The position numbers were made by a program, and so were the translations under genes. From Lachnospiraceae bacterium UBA3850 (GTDB taxonomy: Bacteria > Bacillota > Clostridia > Lachnospirales > Lachnospiraceae): a stretch of 64,000 nt of DNA. A model generated the notes under the pieces. That model was not told where the DNA came from. It ran no database searches and saw nothing but the letters and a program-made list of their open reading frames with translations. The stretch covers positions 33,880-97,879 of the forward strand of contig DGHK01000006.1 in the NCBI GenBank assembly GCA_002392655.1, given 5' to 3'. Shown here piece after piece: positions 26,165 through 35,567 of the stretch (position 1 is its first letter; each line of letters opens with the position of its first letter).

Positions 26165-26295
26165 TATAATTAATAAAAAGTCAAAGGAGCGTGCGCTGGA
26201 GAATGTCCAACAGGAGCTATTCTGGAAAATTGAACAAGCTACTAAGTTAATGAGATAAGACTGTGGCTTTTTGATAAAAATCACAGTCTTTTTTT
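26165..26295 (+). ncRNA. Candidate small RNA (or 15-codon peptide) unit
   Basis: A TATAAT box at 26165-26170 (poor -35) is followed by about 85 nt of non-coding-like sequence containing AGCGTGCGCT, then a strong terminator. Within it, ATG 26203 to TAA 26248-26250 gives a 15-residue peptide with GGAG 5' of it. Either a short RNA or a peptide is possible, and a simple read-through spacer cannot be excluded. Confidence 0.25.
26257..26295 (+). terminator. Strong terminator before the giant CAP protein gene
   Basis: GACTGTG (26259-26265) pairs with CACAGTC (26282-26288), extended inside by T/A pairing, and ends in seven T. Confidence 0.92.
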
Positions 26296-26408
26296 GTTGT
26301 TATAAGAAGGGTAGAAGTGGTAAAATATTAGTAATTATGTGAGTTCGGAAAATTAACTGTTTATGGTGTTTTTATCAATCATTTTTATAGAAATGAGGGC
26401 GTGGATAT

Positions 26409-29400
26409 ATGGGAAAAACTGTGAAAAGAATTATTTCAATTATATTGGTAATTGTATTGGCTTTAAGTTTAATTCATGGGACAAGTATGAAGGAAGTTTA
26501 CGCAGAGGGGGGTGTGGTTTTAGATACAGATCAAGATGAGCCTCGAAGCGGGAATGTAATCATAGAAGTTCCCGGAAAGTTGAAAAGAGAAGACATCCAA
26601 AATGCAATTGATAGAATAAATGAAATAAGAAAGGAAGCATGCGACAATGGTTATGCTTATCCTAATGATCTGAATGGAGAGCAGCTGACAAGCAAGTTGT
26701 CTCCGGAAGACTATGTTCCTATAAAGTGGTCCTTGGGGCTGGAAAAGTGGTGTATAGTTCGTGCTGCTGAAACAAGTATATATTCAGGTCATTATAGACC
26801 TAATTCAACTCATCAAAAAGGAAGTTCCATGTATTCAATAAATGGTACCAAGGTGTGGCTTGAAAATCTGGCAGCTAATACATATAGTGGACAAACTCTG
26901 GTTACCGCTATCAATCAATGGTATGGAGAGAAGAATAGTTATATAAATAATACAGGTGGGTATGGACATTATCAGGTGATGATCAATCCTAAAATTACCT
27001 GTTTCGGAATGGCCAGATTTTTTAATCAGGATTCGCATTTTCAGTATTATACAGCCGGAATGTTCAGTCATGAATTAGGTGCATCAGACCAATCGCTTTC
27101 TTTTGGATATGATGGAGATTTTATACAGCTTGTTGAGATAAGTAATGATTTTGTCGCTGATATTGATATAGTTGGTGATGGAGTTTGTTATAAGGGGAAG
27201 AGTGGTACATTTTCCGCAAATGCGGTGACGACACTTAATACTAATTATACGGCTAAAATAAATCAGGGAATTCAGTGGAGTTCTTCAGACGAGGATATAA
27301 TTAAAATAAATGCGGCTTCCGGAGAATATACGGCGTTAGGCGTTGGTGAGGCAACTATAACGGCAAAGCTTGCTACGGGAGATTTGTATTCTACATTTGA
27401 TGTATTGGTTCTTCCTGATGGAGTAACATTAACCGGGCTTGAAAAGCCAAATAAGCTGACAGTTGATTATAATGTAAAACCGGATCTTCCGAAGACTGTT
27501 AATGGAACGCTCAGCAATGGAAATGTTATTCCAATCAGCGTGAAATGGGAAAGCTATGATATAAGCAACATTCAGACAGTTATGGACAGTAATGATTTTG
27601 TAGTAAAAGGTACAGTTTTAGACCAAGAAGTTGAACAGGAAGTTCATGTTCATGCGGCAAAAATAACTGAAGTTTTCAATGATGATATAGAACTGACGGT
27701 TGATGCAGGAACTATTCCATCTTATCGTGGTTTTATGACAATCCATTTGGAAAGTGGATATTCATTATTTAATCCTATAACTTGGGAGAAAAATACTTAT
27801 TATAAAACACTTGCTGGAGGAGATTTCAGGGTAAAGGGTGTTTGTAATTTTACTCATGATGATGAAGAGTATAGTTATGATATTTATACTAATCTTCATG
27901 TTAATCCTGCAAAAGTTGAAAATGTTCAATTTAAGGTTACGGAAATAAAAACTGATAGTGGAACAGAACCTATATATCCTAAAGCAACAGTCACCTGGTC
28001 CACCGGAGATGTGACCGAGGAGGATATCACATGGGTGAGTCCTGATCCTTCAACATCATATACTGACCTAAATGATGTATCCAGAAAGTATATGATGAAG
28101 GATGGTGGAACCTATACACTAAGTGGATCATATGGTGGATATAATACATCTATTAAAGTGAAGGTTAACCCTGCAAGCGTTACAGCTGTAGCGCTTGATG
28201 CGGCTGATTCAAGCGAGATAGTTCCTTGTGGAACTGCTCCGGCAATTCCGGAAAAAGCAAATGCAACATGGTCGAATGGTGATAAAACAAAAGAAGCTAT
28301 CTCCTGGAACTGGAATCCTGATTCGGAAGAGGATCATGCAAAGTTTGAAGTGCTTGAAGGAAGTAACTTTGATATGGTCGGAACCTGCAAAGATTTTGAT
28401 GTTACAAAATCAGTTAAAGTTCTTCCGGCAACTATTTTGAGTATAGATAGTTTAAGTAAAATATATACAGTTCAGGAGCTTGCGCCAAAGCTTCCTGAGA
28501 AGGTAAATGTACATTGGAGTAATGGAGAAGAAAGAGAAGAACCGATAACCTGGAACGCAGTTCCTGAAGCTTCCTATGCTACACCAAATACAGAGTTCAA
28601 TGTATCCGGAACTGTGTCTGATTTTGATGGAAACGAATATCCTGTTCAGGTTACAGTTCATGTGGATGAAAAGAAGCTTAAAGCGATTACCTGGGAAGAG
28701 GGAAGCCCGTCGAGCTTTACTTCGTATTATAAATATGATAAGGCTGACTTCGCAGGATACATAATAGCTGAGTTTGATAATGGAAGCGTTTCAGAGCCTA
28801 TAAAGGTTACGCCTGAAATGATAACGGTATTTGATGCTGATTCGGTGTCAAGTACTCAGGAGATAACTGTTTCTTATACGGTTTCGGGAATCACGAAGAG
28901 CCTGAAGACTCAGATGAAGCTTATAAAGAGAGTCGGAATTGAAATTGCTACTCTTCCTGAAAAGACAGAGTATATAGAAGATCAAGAATTCAGTGCCGAT
29001 GGAATCGTTATAAAAGAGATTCTTGATAATGGCATTCATCGTGAGATACCTTCTGAGGATTACGCAGAGGTTACTTATGATGGATTTGTATCAGTGCCTG
29101 AGACTTATGGAAAACAGACAATAAGCTGCAGTATCTATGGCTTTACAGATACATTTGATATAAATGTAAGTGAGAAGGTTCTTGAGAAAATATCTATTGA
29201 TAAGAATCCTGATAAGTTGATATATGTTCAGGGACAAACTCTTGATCTTACCGGTATCAAGGTGAGTGGAACCTATAATAATGGTAAGACCTATGATGAA
29301 GTTGTTACTGCAGATGATGTTTGGATCCGTTCAGATATAGAACATGGTAGTCTTGGTGAAAGATTTAATACAGATGAAACCGGAATGTTTGATGTGTTTA

Positions 29401-31844
29401 TCTGGAGGCTTGTTTCATCAGTAGATGAAGGAGGCGCTGTAAGAAAGAATTATGTCGGCGATTCGTTTATGGTAGAGATTATTCCGAGGGAGTCTATTTC
29501 TGCTACGTGGGAGAAGCTGCCTTCAAGGATCACATTCCCACAAAACGATGTTACATTTGCTGATTACGGCTTCAAGGATGGAAAGCTCAAGATAAAGTTT
29601 AATGATGATACTTATGAAACTGTGGATGTAAGTCAGGCTGAGATTTCCGGATTTGATATCACCAAGGTTGGAAAGCAGACAGTTACTGCAACCTATGACA
29701 AGAAGAAGGCAACCTTTGAAGCAGAGGTTACGGTTCCGGAGGTTGTAAAGACATATGTAGTTCCTCCTACAAAGGTTGGTTATGCAGAGGGCGAGAAGCT
29801 TGATTTAGACGGTGCGAAAATTGCATTCTTATATGATAATGGACTGACAGAGGAGATTCCGGTTGATCCAAGTGATACAGATACAGGTGTCAGATTCTCG
29901 GATGGAACGAGCATAACAGATGCGCTTACCGGAGATAATAAAACTCTGATCATTTCCTATAAGGGTGAGGATTTAAAAACTGTTGATAACAAGGATATAA
30001 CGATCAATATATCTAAGAGAATCGGAATCAGAGTTAAGAAGGCTCCGGATAGCGTAGTATATCCGGAAGGCACACCACTCAGTAAAATAAGTCTAGGCGG
30101 CTTACAGCTTGAGGCGGTATTTGAGAATGGAAGTTCTTCTCCTATTCCGGTCAAGGATTATGCACTTTCGGAAAATGACAGTTATGATTCTTCTACGCTT
30201 GGTAAGGAAAAAGTGTATGTTAATGCTTACGGTTTTGAGACATTTTTCGAAATAACGATCAGGGAGAAGAGGATTTCATCTATAGAGGTAGTTGAAAATC
30301 CGGATAAAACAGAGTATGCACAGGGACAGCCGTTTGATATAAGCGGACTTCTCGTGAAGGCATATTATGATAACGATACTTCGGGCTACATAGATGTAAC
30401 GGCAGGCAATGTAAGAGTTCAGGAAAATCGTTATGATCCATTCGATGTAAAGAAGCTTGTTCCGTTTACGACTGCTAAGACAACAAGCTCCGCTTACGGA
30501 GTTCTTGCTTACGTGGTTGTTACAGCAAATTATGATGGAGAAACAGTATACTTCTATGATGATGCATGTGCTCTTTATGTTTATGATAAGGAAGTGCAAT
30601 CAATAGCGATAACGAAGACGCCTGCAAAGAGGACGTTTCCACAGAATCTGAAGGGCTTTAGCTATGATTTATTCTCAGATGGAATGATAACTGCTCAGTG
30701 TAACTGTGACTACGTAGAGACACTTGGCTTCTCAGATAAGTCTGTTGCTTTATCAGGATTTGATATAACAAAGACAGGAGTTCAGACAGTAACAGTTACT
30801 TATGGTGGTAAGTCTGATACATTTGATGTGGAGGTAACTGAACCGGTTGTTACAGCTAAGACAGTTACTCCTCCAAATAAGACCAGCTACACAGAGGGTG
30901 AAAGTGTAAGCCTCGCAGGTGCAGCTGTTGTTAAGACCTATGATAATGGACTTACTGAAACAATAGACCTTTCTAAGAATGCGTCAGCTCTTGAGGAAGA
31001 GGGTATCAAGGTCTGCTTCGTAGATGAAAAAGGAAATGAATATGCAGTTGATGATCCGAAGGTCACAACAACTCCGGGTGCAAAGACTTTGGTGGTTAAG
31101 TACAGAACCAGTGCTCCAGGTGAGCCTGAGGTTTATGAAGAGATTAATCTGCCCGGTGGAACTGAGGTTATCGTTGATGTTAAAGAGAAAAAACAGCCTG
31201 TTGATCCATCCGATGGAAAAGACAGTGGAAAAGATAGTGGAAAAGATAGTGGCGGAAGCGGTAACGACGGAAATGATAAAGCTGACACAAACGTAAATAA
31301 GATAGTAACAGATGGAAATGGTACCAGGTACGTTAAGGCAGATGGAAGCTATGCGAAATCTGAGTGGATAACCATCAACGGAAAAGAGTACTACTTTAAC
31401 AGTGATTCCTATGCAGCATCAAATGAGTGGAGAGATGGCAGGTGGATAAATGTCGATGGTTCTTGCGATTATGCCGGTAAGCTTATGTGGAAGAGTAATG
31501 CTACAGGCTGGTGGGTTGAGGATACAGTTGGATGGTATCCAACAAATAGCTGGCAAAAGATAGACGGAGTGTGGTATTATTTCAATGCATCAGGTTATAT
31601 GGCATCCGGTGAGTATTATAATGGATACTGGTTCAACAAGGATGGTTCATGGGATCCGCAGTATAAGCTATCCTGGAGAAGCAACTTAACCGGCTGGTGG
31701 GTTGAGGATATATCCGGCTGGTGGCCATCAGGCAGCTGGCTCAAGGTTGACGGATATTGGTATTACTTCGATGCATCTGGCTATATGGTAACCAGTCAGT
31801 ATGTAGATGGCTGGTGGATCAGTGCCGATGGAGTTTGTTATTAA
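26409..31844 (+). CDS. Giant secreted surface protein: CAP domain, Ig-like repeats, cell-wall-binding repeats
   Basis: This 1811-residue protein has a signal peptide (about 1-32, ending VYAEG), a CAP/SCP-like domain (about 60-225, with AIDRINEIRKEA, the NGTKVWLENLAAN region and NPKITCFGMARF), a Big_2-like domain (about 245-325), then a long series of bacterial Ig-like (Big_3/Big_4-type) units recognisable by IxxxPxKxxYxxGxxxDxxGxxVxxxYDNG motifs. A Lys-Asp-Ser-Gly linker near 1603 leads to C-terminal aromatic repeats (about 1636-1811; GWYPTNSWQKIDGVWYYFNASGYM). It should sit on the cell wall with the CAP domain held far out, perhaps as an adhesin. GAGGG lies before the ATG. Confidence 0.85.
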   Translation: MGKTVKRIISIILVIVLALSLIHGTSMKEVYAEGGVVLDTDQDEPRSGNVIIEVPGKLKREDIQNAIDRINEIRKEACDNGYAYPNDLNGEQLTSKLSPEDYVPIKWSLGLEKWCIVRAAETSIYSGHYRPNSTHQKGSSMYSINGTKVWLENLAANTYSGQTLVTAINQWYGEKNSYINNTGGYGHYQVMINPKITCFGMARFFNQDSHFQYYTAGMFSHELGASDQSLSFGYDGDFIQLVEISNDFVADIDIVGDGVCYKGKSGTFSANAVTTLNTNYTAKINQGIQWSSSDEDIIKINAASGEYTALGVGEATITAKLATGDLYSTFDVLVLPDGVTLTGLEKPNKLTVDYNVKPDLPKTVNGTLSNGNVIPISVKWESYDISNIQTVMDSNDFVVKGTVLDQEVEQEVHVHAAKITEVFNDDIELTVDAGTIPSYRGFMTIHLESGYSLFNPITWEKNTYYKTLAGGDFRVKGVCNFTHDDEEYSYDIYTNLHVNPAKVENVQFKVTEIKTDSGTEPIYPKATVTWSTGDVTEEDITWVSPDPSTSYTDLNDVSRKYMMKDGGTYTLSGSYGGYNTSIKVKVNPASVTAVALDAADSSEIVPCGTAPAIPEKANATWSNGDKTKEAISWNWNPDSEEDHAKFEVLEGSNFDMVGTCKDFDVTKSVKVLPATILSIDSLSKIYTVQELAPKLPEKVNVHWSNGEEREEPITWNAVPEASYATPNTEFNVSGTVSDFDGNEYPVQVTVHVDEKKLKAITWEEGSPSSFTSYYKYDKADFAGYIIAEFDNGSVSEPIKVTPEMITVFDADSVSSTQEITVSYTVSGITKSLKTQMKLIKRVGIEIATLPEKTEYIEDQEFSADGIVIKEILDNGIHREIPSEDYAEVTYDGFVSVPETYGKQTISCSIYGFTDTFDINVSEKVLEKISIDKNPDKLIYVQGQTLDLTGIKVSGTYNNGKTYDEVVTADDVWIRSDIEHGSLGERFNTDETGMFDVFIWRLVSSVDEGGAVRKNYVGDSFMVEIIPRESISATWEKLPSRITFPQNDVTFADYGFKDGKLKIKFNDDTYETVDVSQAEISGFDITKVGKQTVTATYDKKKATFEAEVTVPEVVKTYVVPPTKVGYAEGEKLDLDGAKIAFLYDNGLTEEIPVDPSDTDTGVRFSDGTSITDALTGDNKTLIISYKGEDLKTVDNKDITINISKRIGIRVKKAPDSVVYPEGTPLSKISLGGLQLEAVFENGSSSPIPVKDYALSENDSYDSSTLGKEKVYVNAYGFETFFEITIREKRISSIEVVENPDKTEYAQGQPFDISGLLVKAYYDNDTSGYIDVTAGNVRVQENRYDPFDVKKLVPFTTAKTTSSAYGVLAYVVVTANYDGETVYFYDDACALYVYDKEVQSIAITKTPAKRTFPQNLKGFSYDLFSDGMITAQCNCDYVETLGFSDKSVALSGFDITKTGVQTVTVTYGGKSDTFDVEVTEPVVTAKTVTPPNKTSYTEGESVSLAGAAVVKTYDNGLTETIDLSKNASALEEEGIKVCFVDEKGNEYAVDDPKVTTTPGAKTLVVKYRTSAPGEPEVYEEINLPGGTEVIVDVKEKKQPVDPSDGKDSGKDSGKDSGGSGNDGNDKADTNVNKIVTDGNGTRYVKADGSYAKSEWITINGKEYYFNSDSYAASNEWRDGRWINVDGSCDYAGKLMWKSNATGWWVEDTVGWYPTNSWQKIDGVWYYFNASGYMASGEYYNGYWFNKDGSWDPQYKLSWRSNLTGWWVEDISGWWPSGSWLKVDGYWYYFDASGYMVTSQYVDGWWISADGVCY

Positions 31845-31854
31845 ATAAGAAAGA

Positions 31855-31889
31855 GGGAGTCAGGTGGTAATCATTACCCTTGACTTCCC
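31855..31889 (+). repeat. Hairpin immediately upstream of the AlgI-like gene
   Basis: GGGAGTCA (31855-31862) pairs with TGACTTCCC (31881-31889) with one bulge, and inner GGTAAT-type pairing extends the stem. No T tract follows and ATG 31901 begins 11 nt later, so it may attenuate read-through or shape the ribosome site. Confidence 0.6.
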
Positions 31890-31900
31890 GGATATACATC

Positions 31901-33418
31901 ATGGTATTCAGTTCAATTATATTTCTGGCGGTTTTTCTGCCTATAACATTTATACTTTACTATATACCGATTCCTTTTAAAGAAAAGGCTGGTATCACGT
32001 ATCGCAACATAATTCTTGTGATCGCCAGCCTTATTTTCTATGCCTTTGGGGAGCCGATATATGTTTTTCTTATGATTGGCTCTGTATTTCTTAATTACCT
32101 GTTCGGTATGATGCTCGGGGCAGGAAGTGAGAGCGGATTTTCTAAGCACAGAAAACTGATTGTTGCACTTTCTGTTATAGTAAATGTAGCTATACTCGGT
32201 GTGTTTAAGTACGCAGGATTTTTTGTGAGCTCGATAGATAGATTCTTCGGCCTATCCATACCGGTTCCCAAGATTGCGCTTCCGATAGGTATATCATTCT
32301 TTACATTCCAAGCTATGTCTTACGTAATAGATGTTTACAGAGACAGCTCCATGAGACAGAAAAGCTATTGGAAGGTTCTTTTATATATATCATTCTTCCC
32401 ACAGCTTATCGCGGGTCCTATAGTCAGATATCATGACATAGATGAACAGCTGACTCAGAGAGGAAGAGCGGGCAGAGCTGATGCGGAGAAGATATCGGCA
32501 GGTCTTATGAGATTCTCGAAAGGTCTTGCTAAGAAGGTTATTATCGCAAACAATATGGGCTTTGTGGCTGACAAGGTTTATGCACTTGATATATCTCAGT
32601 ACGGAGCGGGTGTTGCCTGGATGGGTGCTATCTGCTACGTGTTCCAGATATATTTTGATTTCAGTGGATATTCCGATATGGCCATTGGACTGGCGAAGGT
32701 TTTCGGTTTTGATTTCCTAGAAAACTTCGATCATCCATATAGCTCACTTTCAATAAAGGAATTCTGGAGAAGGTGGCATATATCGCTTTCGACATGGTTC
32801 AAGGAATATGTATATATTCCTCTGGGCGGAAACAGAAAGGGCAAAGCAAGAACAGAGATAAATAAGTTTATCGTATTCTTCCTTACCGGTTTCTGGCATG
32901 GAGCTAACTGGACATTTATTATATGGGGACTCTTCCACGGACTTTTCCTCACACTTGAGGATACGGTTCTTCCGATAGCAAAAATCGGTGTCAGTAAGAA
33001 GAACAGGGAAGTGGCCGCAGGTGCCAAGATAAATAATAAAGATGTAACCTGGTGGGGTAAGGTAATAAGAAATGTATATGTATGGCTGGTTGTAATAGTA
33101 GGCTTTGTTTTCTTCAGAGCCGACAGCCTGACCTATGCCGGACAGATGCTGAAGCAGATGTTCACGGGATTTGCTCCTGCAGTAGGTGCAAGAGTTGCAC
33201 TTGGAGTAGTACTTGAACAGGCGACAGTTTATGCACTTCTTGTTATTATAGCAGCATTTATCTCCTCATATCCGATAAGCAGTTTCGTATCAAAGAAGCT
33301 GTCTAAGAAGAAGGTTTGGGAACCGATGCTTATGCTTGGATCAATGGTGCTTTTGCTGATGTGCATCCTCAGTCTTGCGTCATCAGCATATAATCCATTT
33401 ATATATTTCAGATTCTAG
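31901..33418 (+). CDS. MBOAT-family membrane O-acyltransferase, AlgI-like
   Basis: The 505-residue polytopic protein begins MVFSSIIFLAVFLPITF, the usual AlgI/DltB-like opening, and carries family motifs: LPIGISFFTFQAMSYVIDVYR, DFSGYSDMAIGLAKVFGF, EFWRRWHISLSTWF and the catalytic-region histidines H333 (FWHGANW) and H346 (LFHG). It passes acyl, usually acetyl, groups across the membrane for transfer to an extracellular glycan. ATG 31901 is chosen by homology; the frame extends to TTG 31880 inside a hairpin. The next gene encodes an AlgJ/AlgX-type partner 23 bp downstream. The glycan modified is unknown. Confidence 0.93.
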   Translation: MVFSSIIFLAVFLPITFILYYIPIPFKEKAGITYRNIILVIASLIFYAFGEPIYVFLMIGSVFLNYLFGMMLGAGSESGFSKHRKLIVALSVIVNVAILGVFKYAGFFVSSIDRFFGLSIPVPKIALPIGISFFTFQAMSYVIDVYRDSSMRQKSYWKVLLYISFFPQLIAGPIVRYHDIDEQLTQRGRAGRADAEKISAGLMRFSKGLAKKVIIANNMGFVADKVYALDISQYGAGVAWMGAICYVFQIYFDFSGYSDMAIGLAKVFGFDFLENFDHPYSSLSIKEFWRRWHISLSTWFKEYVYIPLGGNRKGKARTEINKFIVFFLTGFWHGANWTFIIWGLFHGLFLTLEDTVLPIAKIGVSKKNREVAAGAKINNKDVTWWGKVIRNVYVWLVVIVGFVFFRADSLTYAGQMLKQMFTGFAPAVGARVALGVVLEQATVYALLVIIAAFISSYPISSFVSKKLSKKKVWEPMLMLGSMVLLLMCILSLASSAYNPFIYFRF

Positions 33419-33441
33419 TAAAATTACTGAAGAGGTTTTAT

Positions 33442-34884
33442 ATGAAAGTACTTCGTATTCTTTATATCTTCTTCTTCATTGGAATCTGCTTCTCGCTTTT
33501 CGTTATGATGCCATTTTCACATTCTGATATGGACGTCGAGAAGAGACAGGCAACTGAGTTTCCGAAGGTGAAGACAGAAGACGGAAAACTGAATATGGAT
33601 TATTTCGATCAGCTGACAGATTACTTCTCGGACAACTTCGCATTTCGACAGGAGCTTGCAAATGCAGATGCAGTGATGAAGTCTAAGCTGTTCTTCACAT
33701 CAAATAATGAGAAGGCGATAGTCGGTAAAAACGACTGGCTGTATTTTAATGGATCGCTGAAGGATTATTTCGGACGTGATCTATTAAATGAGCGTGAGAT
33801 ATATGCCGCAGCGAAAACCATCTCGCTGATGCAGGAATATTCCGAGTCAAAGGGCTGTGATTATGTATTTACGGTCGCACCGAACAAGAACACTCTGTAT
33901 CCGGAAAATATGCCGGATAATTATCTGGCGGCTGAGATGGATACGAACATCGAGCACCTCCGCGACAAACTGTCTGTTACAAAGACTGCAGAGGGAGATG
34001 ATGTTAATTACGTGGATCTCCAGGGTACATTTCTCTCTCAGGACAAGGTGATGTATCATAAGTGGGACAGTCACTGGAACAACGAGGGAGCAACACTGGC
34101 GTGTGACAAGATCCTAAGCAGCATCGGTAAGGATCATTATGATTATACTGACGAACCATATACTGTTCAGAAGAATCACAGTGGTGATGTCTGGCAGCTG
34201 ATATATCCGACATGGGACAAGAAGGATGAAAATGTTATCTATCAGAAGGAGCATTCTTATACCTATGTCAATCCGGTGGAGAGTGTGGAGGATATGTTCA
34301 TTGTTACAGCTTGTGAGGGTAAGGACGGTTCGGTAGTAATGTTCAGAGACTCATTTGGAAATGCACTTCTGCCATATGTTGCTGATGAGTACGGAAGCGG
34401 AGTTTTCCTGAAGGGTATGCCGCTGAATGTTCAGCAGATTGAGATATCCTCTGCAACTACGCTCATCTATGAGGTGGTGGAGAGAAATATCCCGAACATC
34501 ATAGCGTATCTGCCGATAATGGATGCCCCTGACAGAACTGATATGATTGGTGATGAAGAGATAAGCGATGCGTCCGACAACAAAACAACTGCCTCCTATG
34601 AGGACAAGGTTCAGCAGCTTGTAATATATGGTGAGCTGGATCCGGATTATGTTGAGACGGAATCGGATATCTATATAAAGCTTACAAAGCCTGATGGAAG
34701 TATGGCCTATTATGAGGCAACTCCGGGAAGCTATGAGAAGCGTGAGGATGGAGATGACCTGTCATATTACTACGGTGCATATATAAAGAAAGAGTTTGTT
34801 CCTTCAGGAACGACTGCTGAAGTTATATGCAGAAAAGAAAATACATTTTATAGTGTAAAAAAACTGATTTTAGAGTATAATTAA
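33442..34884 (+). CDS. AlgJ/AlgX-like acetyltransferase partner (SGNH/DHHW-type)
   Basis: A single N-terminal membrane helix (about 5-25) anchors a 450-residue extracytoplasmic domain. Motifs of the AlgX/AlgJ acetyltransferase fold are visible: D209 and H211 in KWDSHWN and S304 in FRDSFGNALLP, which would make a Ser-His-Asp triad. The N-terminal sequence DVEKRQATEFP and the YFSDNFAFRQ block are typical. It should accept acyl groups from the AlgI-like protein and add them to a wall or capsule polysaccharide. The C-terminal ~90 residues form an extra domain with ITKPDG-like strands. It is the second gene of the pair. Confidence 0.88.
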   Translation: MKVLRILYIFFFIGICFSLFVMMPFSHSDMDVEKRQATEFPKVKTEDGKLNMDYFDQLTDYFSDNFAFRQELANADAVMKSKLFFTSNNEKAIVGKNDWLYFNGSLKDYFGRDLLNEREIYAAAKTISLMQEYSESKGCDYVFTVAPNKNTLYPENMPDNYLAAEMDTNIEHLRDKLSVTKTAEGDDVNYVDLQGTFLSQDKVMYHKWDSHWNNEGATLACDKILSSIGKDHYDYTDEPYTVQKNHSGDVWQLIYPTWDKKDENVIYQKEHSYTYVNPVESVEDMFIVTACEGKDGSVVMFRDSFGNALLPYVADEYGSGVFLKGMPLNVQQIEISSATTLIYEVVERNIPNIIAYLPIMDAPDRTDMIGDEEISDASDNKTTASYEDKVQQLVIYGELDPDYVETESDIYIKLTKPDGSMAYYEATPGSYEKREDGDDLSYYYGAYIKKEFVPSGTTAEVICRKENTFYSVKKLILEYN

Positions 34885-34961
34885 GATTTGAAGTGAACAG
34901 GAATTGTGTTCAAATATAATTAATTGGAAATAATTGATTATTTGCAAGGAAAGGGTTGACC

Positions 34962-35531
34962 ATGAAACGTTTTGCTACAGCTGCACTCGCTATGCTTATG
35001 CTTGCTTCTGTTGTCGCATGTGGAGACAAGTCAGAGGATAAGACTGAGGCAACTACTGAAGTAACTACAGTTGCGGAGGCTACAGAGGAGAAGACTACTG
35101 AGGCCACTACAGAGAAGAAGGATAGCAAGAAGGACGAGAAGAAGGACAAGAAGGAAGAGAAGACCACAGAGAAGAAGGACGACAAGAAGGACAAAAAGGA
35201 AGAGAAGACTACAGAGAAGACAACTGAGAAGAAGACGGAAGCTACTACGGAGGCTACAACAGAGACCACTACAGAAGCAACTACGGAGGCTACAACAGAA
35301 GCTACAACAGAAGCAACTACTCAGGCAGCTTCAATGAAGTCAACTGCGGCAAATTATGTCGGACAGCCATTTTCTTCTTTGGAGGCAGCATGCGGCGGCG
35401 GTTATGCATGGGCTGAAAATATAGGATGTCTGGATGACGGTGGCGATCTCGCAACTGCAACCTATTCAGATTTTACAGTACAGTGCAGAAGATCTCCGGG
35501 TGGAGACTGGATGGTTGAAGCTGTATTTTAA
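34962..35531 (+). CDS. Lipoprotein with Lys/Glu and Thr-Glu-Ala-Thr low-complexity stalk
   Basis: The 189-residue protein has lipobox ASVVAC near residue 19, then a stalk: TTEVTT and EATEEKTT units, a KKDEKKDKKEEK block, and several TEATTEATT units (about 25-125). A small C-terminal domain (about 128-189; YVGQPFSSLEAACGGGYAW, then CLDDGGDLA and CRRSPGGDWMVEAVF) has four Cys and is probably the functional part; I do not recognise it. AAGGAAAGGG precedes ATG 34962; two further codons upstream start with TTG. The stalk likely spans the wall. Confidence 0.7.
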   Translation: MKRFATAALAMLMLASVVACGDKSEDKTEATTEVTTVAEATEEKTTEATTEKKDSKKDEKKDKKEEKTTEKKDDKKDKKEEKTTEKTTEKKTEATTEATTETTTEATTEATTEATTEATTQAASMKSTAANYVGQPFSSLEAACGGGYAWAENIGCLDDGGDLATATYSDFTVQCRRSPGGDWMVEAVF

Positions 35532-35567
35532 ATAATTATATAAATTATAGTAAAAAGGGGAATAGTA

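Noticed and set aside
35071..35337. Arg-rich 88-codon frame in the lipoprotein gene
   Set aside because: Frame-shifted reading of the Lys/Glu and Thr/Glu repeats.
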